A stretch of 64,000 nucleotides of DNA from Pirellulales bacterium (GTDB lineage: Bacteria; Planctomycetota; Planctomycetia; Pirellulales; JACPPG01), in the NCBI GenBank assembly GCA_035546535.1, contig DASZWQ010000185.1, positions 1 to 64,000 on the forward strand. Direction: 5' to 3'. Position numbers and translations under genes: made by a program. The notes beneath the pieces are model-generated. The model worked only from the letters and a program-made list of their open reading frames with translations. It made no database searches and was not told the origin of the DNA. Below, in pieces: positions 36,477-46,278 of this stretch (position 1 is its first letter; the number at the start of each line of letters is the position of its first letter).

Positions 36477-37212
36477 TGATTGGACTCCCCGCATTACAAT
36501 AGGCAGATTGCGTCAACACGACGGCGGAAAACCCCGCGAGGGATTGGTAGCGCGCTCACTCGTCGCCCGCATCGGCCAGCGATCACGGCCAAAGCCGGCT
36601 GGCTCTACCACGATCGTTGGTCGGCCCGCGCAGACGGGCACGTACTCTCTATCCATGAAAGTGGGCGGATTATGGGTGAGGGGACGCCGTTCGGCAGCGA
36701 TGCAGGTAGGAATAACGCCAAGAAGTATCCGTTCTTAGCAATCGCTCCGAACCCTAGCTAGCGACCGCTTCGCGATTGCTCGACAGATCCCGCGATCCGC
36801 GAGCCCCATCGCAAAATTCAACTAGCTAACCGTCAGAAAAAGAGTACCACGTTGGGGATGGGTATTCAAACAACTTTCCCCCAGCAAGCACGCCTAAACC
36901 CAAGCGCTGCACGGCCAACTCGGAAAATGAAGACCTCACCGAATGGCGTGCAGACTCTTCGAGGCGATAATACTTCATCAGATCAGCTTATTTTACGTAT
37001 CTTGACAAAAGCCCGCGTGGGGGATCAGGCCACCAGAAAGCACCAATTCCGCCCCGCGCCGCACGGCCAATCCAAGGAGTCTGGCGAACGTATATCTTTC
37101 ACAGTTCGGGGGAACGGCATCGCGATCGAATCATTACAAGGGGCCCCGGAAGTTCGAAGTCTGGTTGCTCAAAGCCCACAGGCCGTTTCGTAACCATGAT
37201 CCAAGGAAACAA
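36477..37212. other. About 730 bases without a convincing gene
   Basis: This divergent gap should contain the minus-strand promoter of the fused enzyme and the plus-strand promoter of the PQQ-type gene. Base composition is lower in GC than the flanks. Two plus-strand frames (36480-36761 and 36852-37193) have no family-like sequence, poor starts and amino-acid use unlike neighbours, so I do not call them. A 9-bp inverted repeat (AGCAATCGC at 36737, GCGATTGCT at 36772) and a TTGACA at 37002 without a good -10 are the only signals noted. Confidence 0.5.
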
Positions 37213-38562
37213 ATGAATCCCAAGGCGACTTGGATTTCCGTCGTTGCCGTTCTGGTCGCGGTTAGCTCCGTGCGCGCCGCGGAGGATCACTGGCCACAGT
37301 TTCGCGGGCCAGCCGCGCTGGGCACGGCCGATAACGCCGATCTGCCCGATACCTGGAGCGCCACGGAGAACGTCGCGTGGAAACACGACATTCCAGGCCG
37401 CGGCTGGTCGTCGCCAATCGTGTGGGGAAACCGTGTCTTCGTGACGACGGTGACCAATGACGAAGATTTAAAGGACAAGGATCGGAAACGCGGACTCTAT
37501 CTCGGCGGCAATCGCAATGAACCACCTAAGAACGTTCATGAGTGGCGCGTGCAGTGCCTCGATCTCGACGACGGCAAACTCTTGTGGGAACAAGTCGCGC
37601 ATAAAGGCGTGCCGCCCGAGAGTTCGCATTTGAAAAACAGCTACGCCTCGGAAACCCCCGTCACCGATGGCGAGCGCGTGTACGTCTACTTCGGCAACCT
37701 GGGCGTCTTCTGCTACTCGCTGGACGGCAAACCGCTCTGGTCGCGCACGCTCGGCGCCTTCAGAACGGCCGCCGGCTGGGGCACCGGCGGGTCGCCGACG
37801 CTGCATCGCGATCGCTTATACGTTCTGAACGACAACGAAGATCAATCGTTCCTACTGGCGCTCGATACGAAAACCGGCGCCGACGTGTGGCGCACCGAAC
37901 GACCCGAAAAGAGCAGTTGGTCGACTCCTTACGTCTGGGAGAACGGCAAGCGAACGGAAATCGTCGTCTCCGGCTCGGGCGCCGTGCGCTCCTACGATCT
38001 CGACGGCAAACCGCTGTGGGAACTCGGCGACATGTCAGGCAACGCCATTCCCACGCCCATGGCAGGACCGAATCTGCTGTACGTCAGTTCGGGCTATTTC
38101 ATGGGCAATAAGAAACCGATCATGGCCGTGCGCCCGGGCGCCAGCGGCGACATCACGCTCGGCGCCAATGAGACGAGCAACGATTTCGTCGCCTGGTGCC
38201 AGCGCAAGGCCGCTCCGTACAACCCCTCGATCCTGCTCTACAAGGGATTGATTTATTCCGTGACCGACCTGGGGCTGACCTCGTGCTTCGACGCGCAGAG
38301 CGGCGCCACGATCTACGAGAAGAAGCGACTGCCGAACGCCAAAGCCGTGACGGCATCGCCCTGGGCGTACAACGGTCATGTTTTCTGCTTGAGCGAATAT
38401 GGCGAGACGTTCGTGATCAAGGCCGGACCCGATTTCGAAGTCGTTCGCACGAATTCTTTGGCGGACGACGACATGTGCCTGGCCACGCCGGCGATCGTTG
38501 GCGACAAGCTGCTCGTGCGCAGCGATCGGCGCCTGTACGCGATTCAGAATCTCAAGAAGTGA
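37213..38562 (+). CDS. Exported PQQ-type beta-propeller protein
   Basis: A 449-residue exported protein. The ATG at 37213 has AAGGAAAC upstream. A signal peptide (ATWISVVAVLVAVSSVRA) precedes WPQFRGPAALGTADNADLP, the usual opening of planctomycete PQQ-like repeat proteins. Propeller blades follow with motifs such as VRSYDLDGKPLWELGDMSG and LYVLNDNEDQSFLLALDTKTGADVWR, that is repeated D-x-x-T/S-G-x-x-x-W turns. The protein lacks catalytic residues expected of quinoprotein dehydrogenases, so it more likely binds a ligand or scaffold than oxidises alcohols. It stands alone; the two following orphan genes look like later arrivals. Confidence 0.88.
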   Translation: MNPKATWISVVAVLVAVSSVRAAEDHWPQFRGPAALGTADNADLPDTWSATENVAWKHDIPGRGWSSPIVWGNRVFVTTVTNDEDLKDKDRKRGLYLGGNRNEPPKNVHEWRVQCLDLDDGKLLWEQVAHKGVPPESSHLKNSYASETPVTDGERVYVYFGNLGVFCYSLDGKPLWSRTLGAFRTAAGWGTGGSPTLHRDRLYVLNDNEDQSFLLALDTKTGADVWRTERPEKSSWSTPYVWENGKRTEIVVSGSGAVRSYDLDGKPLWELGDMSGNAIPTPMAGPNLLYVSSGYFMGNKKPIMAVRPGASGDITLGANETSNDFVAWCQRKAAPYNPSILLYKGLIYSVTDLGLTSCFDAQSGATIYEKKRLPNAKAVTASPWAYNGHVFCLSEYGETFVIKAGPDFEVVRTNSLADDDMCLATPAIVGDKLLVRSDRRLYAIQNLKK

Positions 38563-38572
38563 GCCCGCACGT

Positions 38573-38637
38573 ACCAACCCGAGGCGCCAGCGAGGGTGGA
38601 TTGGCACTGAACTCCTCGTTCGCGCTTCGGGCTGGTG
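38573..38637. repeat. REP-like inverted repeat, copy 2
   Basis: Left arm ACCAACCCGAGGCGCCAGCG plus four bases (38573-38596) and right arm 38614-38637 form an imperfect inverted repeat of the same family as 23786-23864. The left arm differs by A-to-G in CCGAAGCG, and the right arm has CTCGTTCGCGCTT in place of CTCGCTGGCGCTT, so the stem is partly degraded. Confidence 0.8.
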
Positions 38638-38675
38638 TTCCACCCAACGTGCTCGATACGGACTGAGGATGGCGC

Positions 38676-39128
38676 ATGGATGAGTGGAGGGACGTTAGAA
38701 CTCAGGCGGACGCGAACGTCCTCTTAGAAGTATTTGGACGTTTTCACGACTCTTGCATTCGTGAAGCGCATCTTACAGCAGGGCACTGGGTTTCTTCGGA
38801 CCTCTGCATGTCGTGTCCGCCCTCCCTCGACAACAAAATTCAGTTTTTGGTTCAGCGACAATTCAAGAATCCCTCGGCCATAGAATTGCAATTTGACGAG
38901 GTCACCCGATTCAACTTCGTTCCAACGCCCGAAGGCTCGGACTCCATAATCTTGGAGGCGACGCTTCTGGTGCAGGATGCCAATATCTTTTGGTCGGTCC
39001 AAGGCGATTGGAACCCCGACCGTGCCAACAGAGATGAAGGTACGTGGGTATCCGCCAAGAAACTTCGTTGGCGCGCCGTTGATTGGCTTGGCGAGGAGCT
39101 TCGCTACGGACCGAAGCCATATGAGTGA
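38676..39128 (+). CDS. Orphan conserved-hypothetical protein (possible immunity-like)
   Basis: A 150-residue soluble protein with no signal peptide. Motifs I can see: VFGRFHDSCIREAHLTAGHW, VQRQFKNPSAIELQFDEV, and a C-terminal WVSAKKLRWRAVDWLGEEL. I recall a hypothetical family with FHDSC near the start and QRQFKNPSAIEL in the middle in unrelated bacteria, but cannot name it; some such small acidic proteins act as immunity proteins in toxin systems, which is only a guess. Base composition is lower in GC than the neighbours, as expected of acquired DNA. It lies between a REP-like element and a short duplicated junction (39135-39166), and no toxin gene is nearby. Confidence 0.65.
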   Translation: MDEWRDVRTQADANVLLEVFGRFHDSCIREAHLTAGHWVSSDLCMSCPPSLDNKIQFLVQRQFKNPSAIELQFDEVTRFNFVPTPEGSDSIILEATLLVQDANIFWSVQGDWNPDRANRDEGTWVSAKKLRWRAVDWLGEELRYGPKPYE

Positions 39129-39134
39129 CCGCTC

Positions 39135-39166
39135 AGAAAAAATCGCCGCGGATTCAGAATCTCAAG
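39135..39166 (+). repeat. Junction of two 16-bp flank duplications
   Basis: AGAAAAAATCGCCGCG at 39135-39150 is identical to the 3' end of the histidine phosphatase gene at 39953-39968. It is directly joined to GATTCAGAATCTCAAG at 39151-39166, identical to the 3' end of the PQQ gene at 38541-38556. Thus the outer ends of the PQQ-to-phosphatase interval are repeated back to back between the two orphan genes. Confidence 0.9.
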
Positions 39167-39185
39167 GGTAAGCGAGCTCGCCTAT

Positions 39186-39255
39186 ACTAGCCCGAAGCGC
39201 CAGCGAGGGTGATGTACCGTGACGCTTGAATCCCTCGCTGGCGCTTCGGGCTGGT
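39186..39255. repeat. REP-like inverted repeat, copy 3
   Basis: ACTAGCCCGAAGCGCCAGCG plus GAGGG-type bases (39186-39209) pairs with CCCTCGCTGGCGCTTCGGGC plus TGGT (39232-39255). One mismatch is near the outer end; the spacer is about 22 bases. Same family as 23786-23864, at the same relative place as copy 2 with respect to the orphan gene that follows. Confidence 0.85.
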
Positions 39256-39335
39256 ATTCCGCTTCATGTTTTTCGGCCGGGCGCTCCCACACGCTTGCGC
39301 AATTTTCCAACGGCTCTCATCCGGAGCGATCGCTT

Positions 39336-39938
39336 ATGCGAGGAATCGAAGTACCGCTCGGACAGGACGATGAAAAGGCACGGACACTCATGCTGTCAAG
39401 CTTGACGATTTGTGCCCACAACCACATCATTTCGCGAATGCTCTTGGAACGGTTTGCAGGTGCCAAGGGCCCGTACACAGCAATCGTTGGGGACTGGTAC
39501 AACCTCAGCGCAATGAGGCATTATGACTCGACCGTGCAACCAGCAGCTACCCCACTGCCCGCACATCGGACCCATCGAGTACTCGTGTACTTTGTTCGGC
39601 GCTACCTTGACGAAACAAAAGATGCGGTTGTGGTGTCCGAAAATTGGGCCGCAGAACGTGCGGATAATTGGTTGTGTCCACCGCCGCGGCTTGCATTTCT
39701 GGGAGACAACGAGGTCTACCATATTCTGACGCCGGAAGTTTCCGATCCAGAATTGATCGAGGACTCAATTACTAGCAGACATCATTGGCAAACCGGCGTG
39801 TGTTCGTCATCAACACGTGTGCCGACTGGTGACGACGTTACGATTGAATGGGTCGGGGAAATAGTCGCTAATGCGCGGCACATCTTTGTGCCGGCGTTTG
39901 ACGGAAGCGGATACTTGGTTTGGTCGCCAGAGGCTTGA
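39336..39938 (+). CDS. Orphan hypothetical protein
   Basis: A 200-residue protein starting MRGIEVPLGQDDEKARTLML, with GGAGCG 14 bases upstream. I do not recognise a domain. It has several cysteines (CAHNHII, LCPPPRL, GVCSSS) and histidines, is soluble by composition and ends in IFVPAFDGSGYLVWSPEA. A longer in-frame version from 39219 would translate through the REP-like element and is unlikely. GC content is lower than in the neighbours. It shows no similarity by eye to the orphan at 38676, although both occupy the same position relative to the same flanking repeats. It ends 12 bases before the stop of the convergent phosphatase gene. Confidence 0.6.
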   Translation: MRGIEVPLGQDDEKARTLMLSSLTICAHNHIISRMLLERFAGAKGPYTAIVGDWYNLSAMRHYDSTVQPAATPLPAHRTHRVLVYFVRRYLDETKDAVVVSENWAAERADNWLCPPPRLAFLGDNEVYHILTPEVSDPELIEDSITSRHHWQTGVCSSSTRVPTGDDVTIEWVGEIVANARHIFVPAFDGSGYLVWSPEA

Positions 39939-39950
39939 GCGAACGCTGGC

Positions 39951-40586
39951 CTAGAAAAAATCGCCGCGATTGGCGATCCATTCGATGCCCGCGGCGCGCA
40001 AGTGGTCCACTTCGTTGATCGTGAGCAGCTTCGGTTCGTGCTTCCATATCAGCCGACTGACTGAAGCGTTGTAGAGCGTGAACGGATTGCGCCCGGCGGG
40101 AACTTCCAGCAACGATTTGAACGCCGCCGCCAATAATCCGCCGTGCGACACGACGGCCACTTCCTCGTGTCCCGCGGCGCGAATCTCGTCGAACGCCGCG
40201 CGGGCGCGCACCATCAGATCGCGACGGCTTTCGCCACCCGGCAATCGATAATCGGGATCCGAAGCGCGCCACGCGGCGGTTACTTCCGGGTGCCGGTCGG
40301 CAATCTCGTGGTGCAACAGCTCTTGCAGGATGCCGACGTTGATTTCCATGAGGCGGGCATCGGGCGTCACAGCGATTCTCAGCTCGCGGCCCACTGCTTC
40401 GGCCGTTTGCAGGGCCCGCGGCAACGGGCTGGCGTAGATCGCCGTGATCGCATGCGCGTGCATCGCTTCGGCCAGCGCTTCGGCCTGACGCAATCCTAGG
40501 GGCGACAGTGGCGTGGCCGATTGCCCCTGCAATCGCCCTTCGGCGTTGTAGCAGCTTTCGCCGTGGCGAATGCAGTAGAAGATCAT
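39951..40586 (-). CDS. Histidine phosphatase (phosphoglycerate mutase-like)
   Basis: A 211-residue cytoplasmic enzyme of the histidine phosphatase superfamily. The catalytic RHG motif is in FYCIRHGESCYNAEGRLQGQ, a phosphate-contacting arginine in YASPLPRALQTAEAVG, a proton-donor glutamate in MEINVGILQELLHHE, and the second histidine in VAVVSHGGLLAAAF. Members are phosphatases or mutases on small phosphorylated compounds such as sugar phosphates and cobalamin precursors; this one cannot be assigned a substrate. ATG 40586 begins directly at the first strand. Its last 16 bases are duplicated upstream at 39135. Downstream on the other strand are the orphan genes. Confidence 0.9.
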   Translation of the reverse strand: MIFYCIRHGESCYNAEGRLQGQSATPLSPLGLRQAEALAEAMHAHAITAIYASPLPRALQTAEAVGRELRIAVTPDARLMEINVGILQELLHHEIADRHPEVTAAWRASDPDYRLPGGESRRDLMVRARAAFDEIRAAGHEEVAVVSHGGLLAAAFKSLLEVPAGRNPFTLYNASVSRLIWKHEPKLLTINEVDHLRAAGIEWIANRGDFF

Positions 40587-40714
40587 TGCTTGCGGGCTCG
40601 ATCAAGGTGCATGTGGCGCGCAGAGTTTCCCATCTTTAACGAGCGAAGAGCGCGCGAGCAAGCGGCGCGGGAACGGCGTCGTGACAACGGTCGATCGCTG
40701 CCACAGCGGATTGG

Positions 40715-41092
40715 CTAGCGCGGCTGCGTGGGGCGATGCGCCAACACGGCGTCTTCACGGCCGTCGTAGTGAGGTAGCACCTGGCTCATGCCGCAGTTTT
40801 CGATCGTGTCGACGCACGTTGGTGACAAGCCGCACAGTCGCATGACGCCACCATGAGCGTCGAGACGGTCACGCAATTCGCCAAGCTCGTCGACTTCGAC
40901 CTGCGTAAGGCGCTGTACGTCGTCGCATTCCAGCACGATGCGATAGACGAAATGCTGCTCGGCCAGATTCCAAATGCTGTCGGCCAGGGTGGGCGCGCCG
41001 CCCTTTGCTTTCGGCGCGGCGTTCAATCGAATGAAGAGCCAGCCCGGCCCGCGCTCGACACCGTGAATCCAACCGTTCGCCACGTCGATCAT
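40715..41092 (-). CDS. STAS-domain protein, apparently without phosphorylatable serine
   Basis: A 125-residue STAS protein. The start at ATG 41092 is supported by an AAGGAGT ribosome site 8 bases upstream; a longer frame reaches 41164. The order is a first strand WLFIRLN, then FVYRIVLECDDVQRLTQVEV, helix ELGELRDRL, strand GGVMRLCGLSPTC and a C-terminal helix. Where phosphorylated antagonists have Asp-Ser-Ser-Gly, this protein has RLTQVEVDEL, without a serine. It may bind a partner constitutively or be regulated otherwise. It is 128 bases upstream of the phosphatase gene on the same strand, so the two may be co-transcribed. Confidence 0.8.
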   Translation of the reverse strand: MIDVANGWIHGVERGPGWLFIRLNAAPKAKGGAPTLADSIWNLAEQHFVYRIVLECDDVQRLTQVEVDELGELRDRLDAHGGVMRLCGLSPTCVDTIENCGMSQVLPHYDGREDAVLAHRPTQPR

Positions 41093-41347
41093 GGCCGTGA
41101 CTCCTTTATACGACCGAGGACCGAAACCCCCACAAATTGTTGGTGCAACGACAATCATATCCATGCCGCAAAACGTGGCAACTAAGTTGCTATCGAGCGC
41201 GCAGCCAACGGGCGGCAGGCCCTTGTAGCCGCTAGCAAAAATACGATACTACGGTGGCTGATAACCAGCCCTGCTTGCTAGCGGGCACCACGCCGTCCCT
41301 GTTACCAACCTACGACCCACACAAGAAGCCCCTCGGAGGAATCTACG

Positions 41348-41869
41348 ATGTCGCGAACCGGAGCCGTAACGTTCAAAGGGAATCCGATGACGCTCGTCGG
41401 GAACGAGGTCAAGGTCGGTCAGGCTGCGCCCGAGTTCACGATGCATCGCTTCGCCGACGGTGCGTTGCAGAAGGTGACGCTAGCGGATTTGAAGGGCAAG
41501 CCGACGATCATCAGTGTCGTTCCCTCGCTCGACACGCCGGTATGCCAGAAGCAGACCAGGACGTTCAACCAGGATTTGGGCGCCCTCGGCGACAAGATCA
41601 ACGCGTTGACCGTGAGCCTGGACCTGCCGTTTGCGCAGAATCGCTTTTGCGGCGCCGAGGGAATCACGAACATCAAGAGCGTGAGCGACTATCAAGACCG
41701 CACTTTCGGCCGCAATTGGGGGATGCTCATCGACGAGCTGAAGATCCTCGCCCGCGGCACCTTCGTACTCGATAAGGACGGCAAGGTCGTGTATGCCGAG
41801 ACGGTCAAAGAAGTGGCTCAAGAGCCCAACTACGAGGCGGCGCTCAGCGCTCTGAAAGCGCAGCTGTAA
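41348..41869 (+). CDS. tpx: Thiol peroxidase (atypical 2-Cys peroxiredoxin)
   Basis: Tpx reduces hydrogen peroxide and alkyl hydroperoxides using thioredoxin. The 173-residue protein has family landmarks: VTFKGNPMTLVGNEVKVGQAAP, SVVPSLDTPVC with the peroxidatic Cys66, LDLPFAQNRFCGAEGI with the resolving Cys101, and YQDRTFGRNWGMLIDELKIL. The length matches the family. The ATG at 41348 has GGAGGA nearby. It is a single gene; a PerR/OxyR-type operator was not recognisable in the 255 bases upstream. It probably guards the cytoplasm against peroxide. Confidence 0.96.
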   Translation: MSRTGAVTFKGNPMTLVGNEVKVGQAAPEFTMHRFADGALQKVTLADLKGKPTIISVVPSLDTPVCQKQTRTFNQDLGALGDKINALTVSLDLPFAQNRFCGAEGITNIKSVSDYQDRTFGRNWGMLIDELKILARGTFVLDKDGKVVYAETVKEVAQEPNYEAALSALKAQL

Positions 41870-42383
41870 CGAGCGGCCGCCGGTACGGCGAAGCGTCGGG
41901 CGCAGGTCGCTGCCGCCTGACGAGCGGCGAACCTTGAAGGGAGCTGCGCGCCAGGGGCTAAGTGTCCAGCTCAGTCCCCATTGGTGGTATAAAGACCAGA
42001 GCGCTCACTTGCTGCGCTAGCTGGGGGGTGAACTGCCGCGCGGATGTTAATATGGGTAATTTGATTCGCGAATTGAGTGATCAGATTCCGTTCTCCGCGG
42101 CCTCAATCTCAACGCGAGCGTGATCTTTTTCCAAGCGCGCTCGCGATAGCAGGCTCGAAGCAAATTGGTGTTAGAATTTGGTGGCTTTTTCGGGTCTGGC
42201 TTGAGATAATTGTGCCGATCGAGGGTTCTGCCGCATCATAGACGTCGTAGCCTCAGCAGCCGGCGCGCGCTTTTAACTGCGCGTTCGCGACACGAACCAC
42301 CCCTAGGGTAACGGCCAGGCGCGGTCCTAAGCGCCCCGTCCTGAGCACCCACCACCCAGCCTCAGCTTGTAGGAGTTTTTGCA
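41870..42383. other. Long leader region before the sigma factor gene
   Basis: About 514 bases without a convincing gene between tpx and the sigma factor gene. Weak promoter-like hexamers occur (TATAAA near 41999, TAGAAT near 42174), none with a good partner at the right spacing. The strong AGGAG at 42371-42375 belongs to the sigma gene. No clear terminator follows tpx. The length suggests more than one promoter or a regulated leader, but I see no recognised riboswitch or repeated motif. Confidence 0.4.
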
Positions 42384-43946
<1,563 letters not shown>

Positions 43947-43992
43947 TTCTTTGAACGGCCGCACGGCCGAAACAGATGAAAAAATTCTTCGG

Positions 43993-44022
43993 GCCGGACA
44001 GTGCAAGCTGTCCGGCTCTTTT
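43993..44022 (+). terminator. Intrinsic terminator after the sigma factor gene
   Basis: GCCGGACAG (43993-44001) pairs perfectly with CTGTCCGGC (44008-44016) around the loop TGCAAG, followed by TCTTTT. It sits 47 bases after the stop codon. A classic Rho-independent arrangement. Confidence 0.9.
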
Positions 44023-44123
44023 CATTGCGCCGCAAGGAGCCAGGAGTTCGGTGCTGACCGAGGACGTGCCGACCGCCCTCACACGAGATTCTCACAATCT
44101 GCTGATCGTTTTCAAACAGGCAC

Positions 44124-44328
44124 CTACTATAGTCGCCGCACATCCTTGGCGATCGTCACCCTCGATTTTGCCATTGGATATGGTGGCCGGACGTCGAGCT
44201 TTGGCTTCCCGCCTGGCACCTTGTGCGATGCACCTCGCGGTGGGGAGCCGCACCAGGCTCGGCCCTCTTGCCCCATGTCCCTTCGCGCTGCCACCAGGCC
44301 AACTTGCGATTGGCCTGGTGGCTTTTTT
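44124..44328 (+). ncRNA. Candidate small RNA or leader ending in an intrinsic terminator
   Basis: A TACTAT hexamer (44124-44129) suggests a start near 44136, with a poor -35 region. About 150 bases of G/C-rich sequence follow, with small hairpins such as GTGC-GAT-GCAC near 44222 and GCGG/CCGC near 44236. They end in a near-textbook terminator at 44290-44328: GCCACCAGGCCA, 9-base loop, TGGCCTGGTGGC and TTTTTT. The stretch has no good coding frame and lies between an earlier terminator and a gene that starts at 44500. I do not recognise a known RNA family; 6S and SRP RNA signatures were looked for and not found. Confidence 0.4.
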
Positions 44329-44499
44329 GTTTGGTCGCCACCATTCTCGGCGATCCCAGACTTTCCGATTCTTGTCCTGGGGCTAGCATGGCGCCATCCA
44401 TCGGCACGCTTGACCCGGTCCGATAAATGCCCCATCGTGGTCGGCGGGGGATCGCGGGAAAGTCAGGGCACCGCACGATCAATCTAGGGGGAGGACGTC

Positions 44500-46146
44500 A
44501 TGCGCGTGAAACAACATTTCGGCGCCGCGCTTGTCATGGCGCTGGTCCCGGCCACGCTCGTCTCGGCACAGCACGCCGCGGAGGAAGAACGCGAAAAGTT
44601 CGTCATCATCGAGGGGCTTGGCGATCATCACCATCAGATCACGACCGCCGCGCCGCAGTCGCAACGATTTTTCGACCAAGGGCTGCGGCTGCTCTACGCC
44701 TTCAATCACAGCGAGGCGATCCGCGCCTTCCGCGCCGTCGAGGACGTCGATCCGCACTGCGCCATGGCCCAATGGGGTATCGCTTATGCGCTGGGGCCAA
44801 ACTACAACCTGCCGGCCGAACCCGAGCGCGATAAGGAGGCCTTCGCGGCTTTAGAAAAAGCGCAGCGCTACGCCCGGCACGCCACGCCGCCTGAACAGGA
44901 TTACATCGCCGCGCTCGCCAAACGTTACGCCCCCGATCCCGATACGGCCGATCGCGAGGCGCTCAATCAGGCCTATGCCGACGCCATGCGCGAGCTGACG
45001 AAAAAATACCCCGACGATATGGACGCACTCACGCTTTATGCCGAGGCGCTCATGGATCTGCGCCCCTGGGAACTGTGGGCGCGCGATGGCCGTCCGCAGC
45101 CGGGCACGGAAGAGATCGTCGCCACACTCGAAAAAGTCCTGGCGAAGGAGCCCAATCATCCTGGCGCCAATCATTTTTATATTCATGCCGTCGAAGCCTC
45201 GCCCTATCCCGAGCGCGGGCTGGCCAGCGCCGATCGGTTGCCAGGTATCATGCCCGGCGCGGGGCACATGGTCCACATGCCGGCGCACATCTATCTGCGC
45301 CTTGGCCGGTATGAAGCCGCCGCCGACAACAATCGCCGCGCCGTCACGGCCGATCGGGCCTATATCGCCAAGTGCAAGCCCGAGGGCATTTACCCCATGA
45401 TGTACTATCCGCACAACATCCATTTCCTGTGGTCGTCGTTGTGCGTACTCGGGCATCGTGCCGAATCGTTGGCCGCGGCCGACGAGATCGGGGCACTCAT
45501 GTCCGACGATCTCGTGCGACAGATGCCGATGATCGAAGGCTTCGTCCCTACTCGGCTGTTCACGCTCGTACAGTTCGGTATGTGGGATGAGGTCTTGAAC
45601 GCACCGGCGCCGTCCGCGGACTTTTTCTATGCGACGTCGATGCGTCACTACGGGCGCGGCCTGGCCTTCGTGCATCAAAAGAAGCTCGACAACGCCCAGC
45701 AAGAACTGAAGTCGCTGCGTGAAGTGCAGGCCACGATTCCCGAAGAGAGTGTGGCTGGCCGGCACCCGATGGTGAAGCTCGTGGCCATCGCTGGCGACAT
45801 CCTCGAAGGCAAACTGGCCGCCGCGCGAGGAAAAACGGCCGAGGCGGTCGCTAGCCTCGAGCGCGCCGTCGCCGCTCAAGATGAACTGCAATACGACGAG
45901 CCACCGCCGTGGTTCTATCCGATCCGGCAATCCTTGGGCGCGGTCCTCTTGGCCGCCGGTCGAGCGAAAGAGGCCGAGGCCGTCTATCGGGCCGACCTTA
46001 AAGAGCATCCTGAGAACGGCCGATCGCTGTTCGGCCTCGCGGCCAGCCTGAAAGCTCAGAACTCCCCGCAGGCGAAGGACGCGCAAGACCGCTTTGAAAA
46101 AGCATGGTCCTCGGCGGACGTGCGCTTGCAATCGTCGGAGTACTGA
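44500..46146 (+). CDS. Exported TPR-repeat protein
   Basis: A 548-residue protein with a strong GGGGGAGGA ribosome site and a signal peptide (HFGAALVMALVPATLVSA). After it comes a histidine-rich segment (EGLGDHHHQITT) and tetratricopeptide-type helical repeats, for example FFDQGLRLLYAFNHSEAIRA, PHCAMAQWGIAYALGPNYNL and later YLRLGRYEAAADNNRRAV. Conserved HFYIHAVEASPYPERGLASA and GHMVHMPAHIYLRLG patches are typical of a widespread bacterial family of exported TPR proteins of unknown function. The many conserved histidines suggest metal binding, which is inference. It probably acts in the periplasm as a binding or scaffold protein. Confidence 0.85.
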   Translation: MRVKQHFGAALVMALVPATLVSAQHAAEEEREKFVIIEGLGDHHHQITTAAPQSQRFFDQGLRLLYAFNHSEAIRAFRAVEDVDPHCAMAQWGIAYALGPNYNLPAEPERDKEAFAALEKAQRYARHATPPEQDYIAALAKRYAPDPDTADREALNQAYADAMRELTKKYPDDMDALTLYAEALMDLRPWELWARDGRPQPGTEEIVATLEKVLAKEPNHPGANHFYIHAVEASPYPERGLASADRLPGIMPGAGHMVHMPAHIYLRLGRYEAAADNNRRAVTADRAYIAKCKPEGIYPMMYYPHNIHFLWSSLCVLGHRAESLAAADEIGALMSDDLVRQMPMIEGFVPTRLFTLVQFGMWDEVLNAPAPSADFFYATSMRHYGRGLAFVHQKKLDNAQQELKSLREVQATIPEESVAGRHPMVKLVAIAGDILEGKLAAARGKTAEAVASLERAVAAQDELQYDEPPPWFYPIRQSLGAVLLAAGRAKEAEAVYRADLKEHPENGRSLFGLAASLKAQNSPQAKDAQDRFEKAWSSADVRLQSSEY

Positions 46147-46278
46147 CGAGCGCGGTGCTCTACGCGGGCGACAGGGCGGTCATTCGTGCGCGCGCCGTAT
46201 CCGCGGCGCAAAAATCGGCCCTTCGTCCGACCCCGAGTCGGGCAAAGGGCCTCGTCGCCGGCACACAGGTGGGACGCT

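Noticed and set aside
33750-36479. A 909-codon frame on the plus strand opposite the fused enzyme
   Set aside because: It is an antisense shadow of a high-GC gene: no domain motifs, Arg/His/Gln-rich composition, and the minus strand carries unmistakable catalytic motifs throughout.
36852-37193. A 113-codon frame in the long gap before the PQQ gene
   Set aside because: No ribosome site, no family-like sequence and an odd amino-acid composition; treated as non-coding.
39219-39335. N-terminal extension of the orphan gene at 39336
   Set aside because: This part is translated from the REP-like palindrome; the downstream ATG with its own ribosome site is a better start.
44124-44328. 6S RNA or signal recognition particle RNA
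   Set aside because: I looked for the SRP GGAA-tetraloop region and for a 6S-like long closing stem with central bubble, and found neither.
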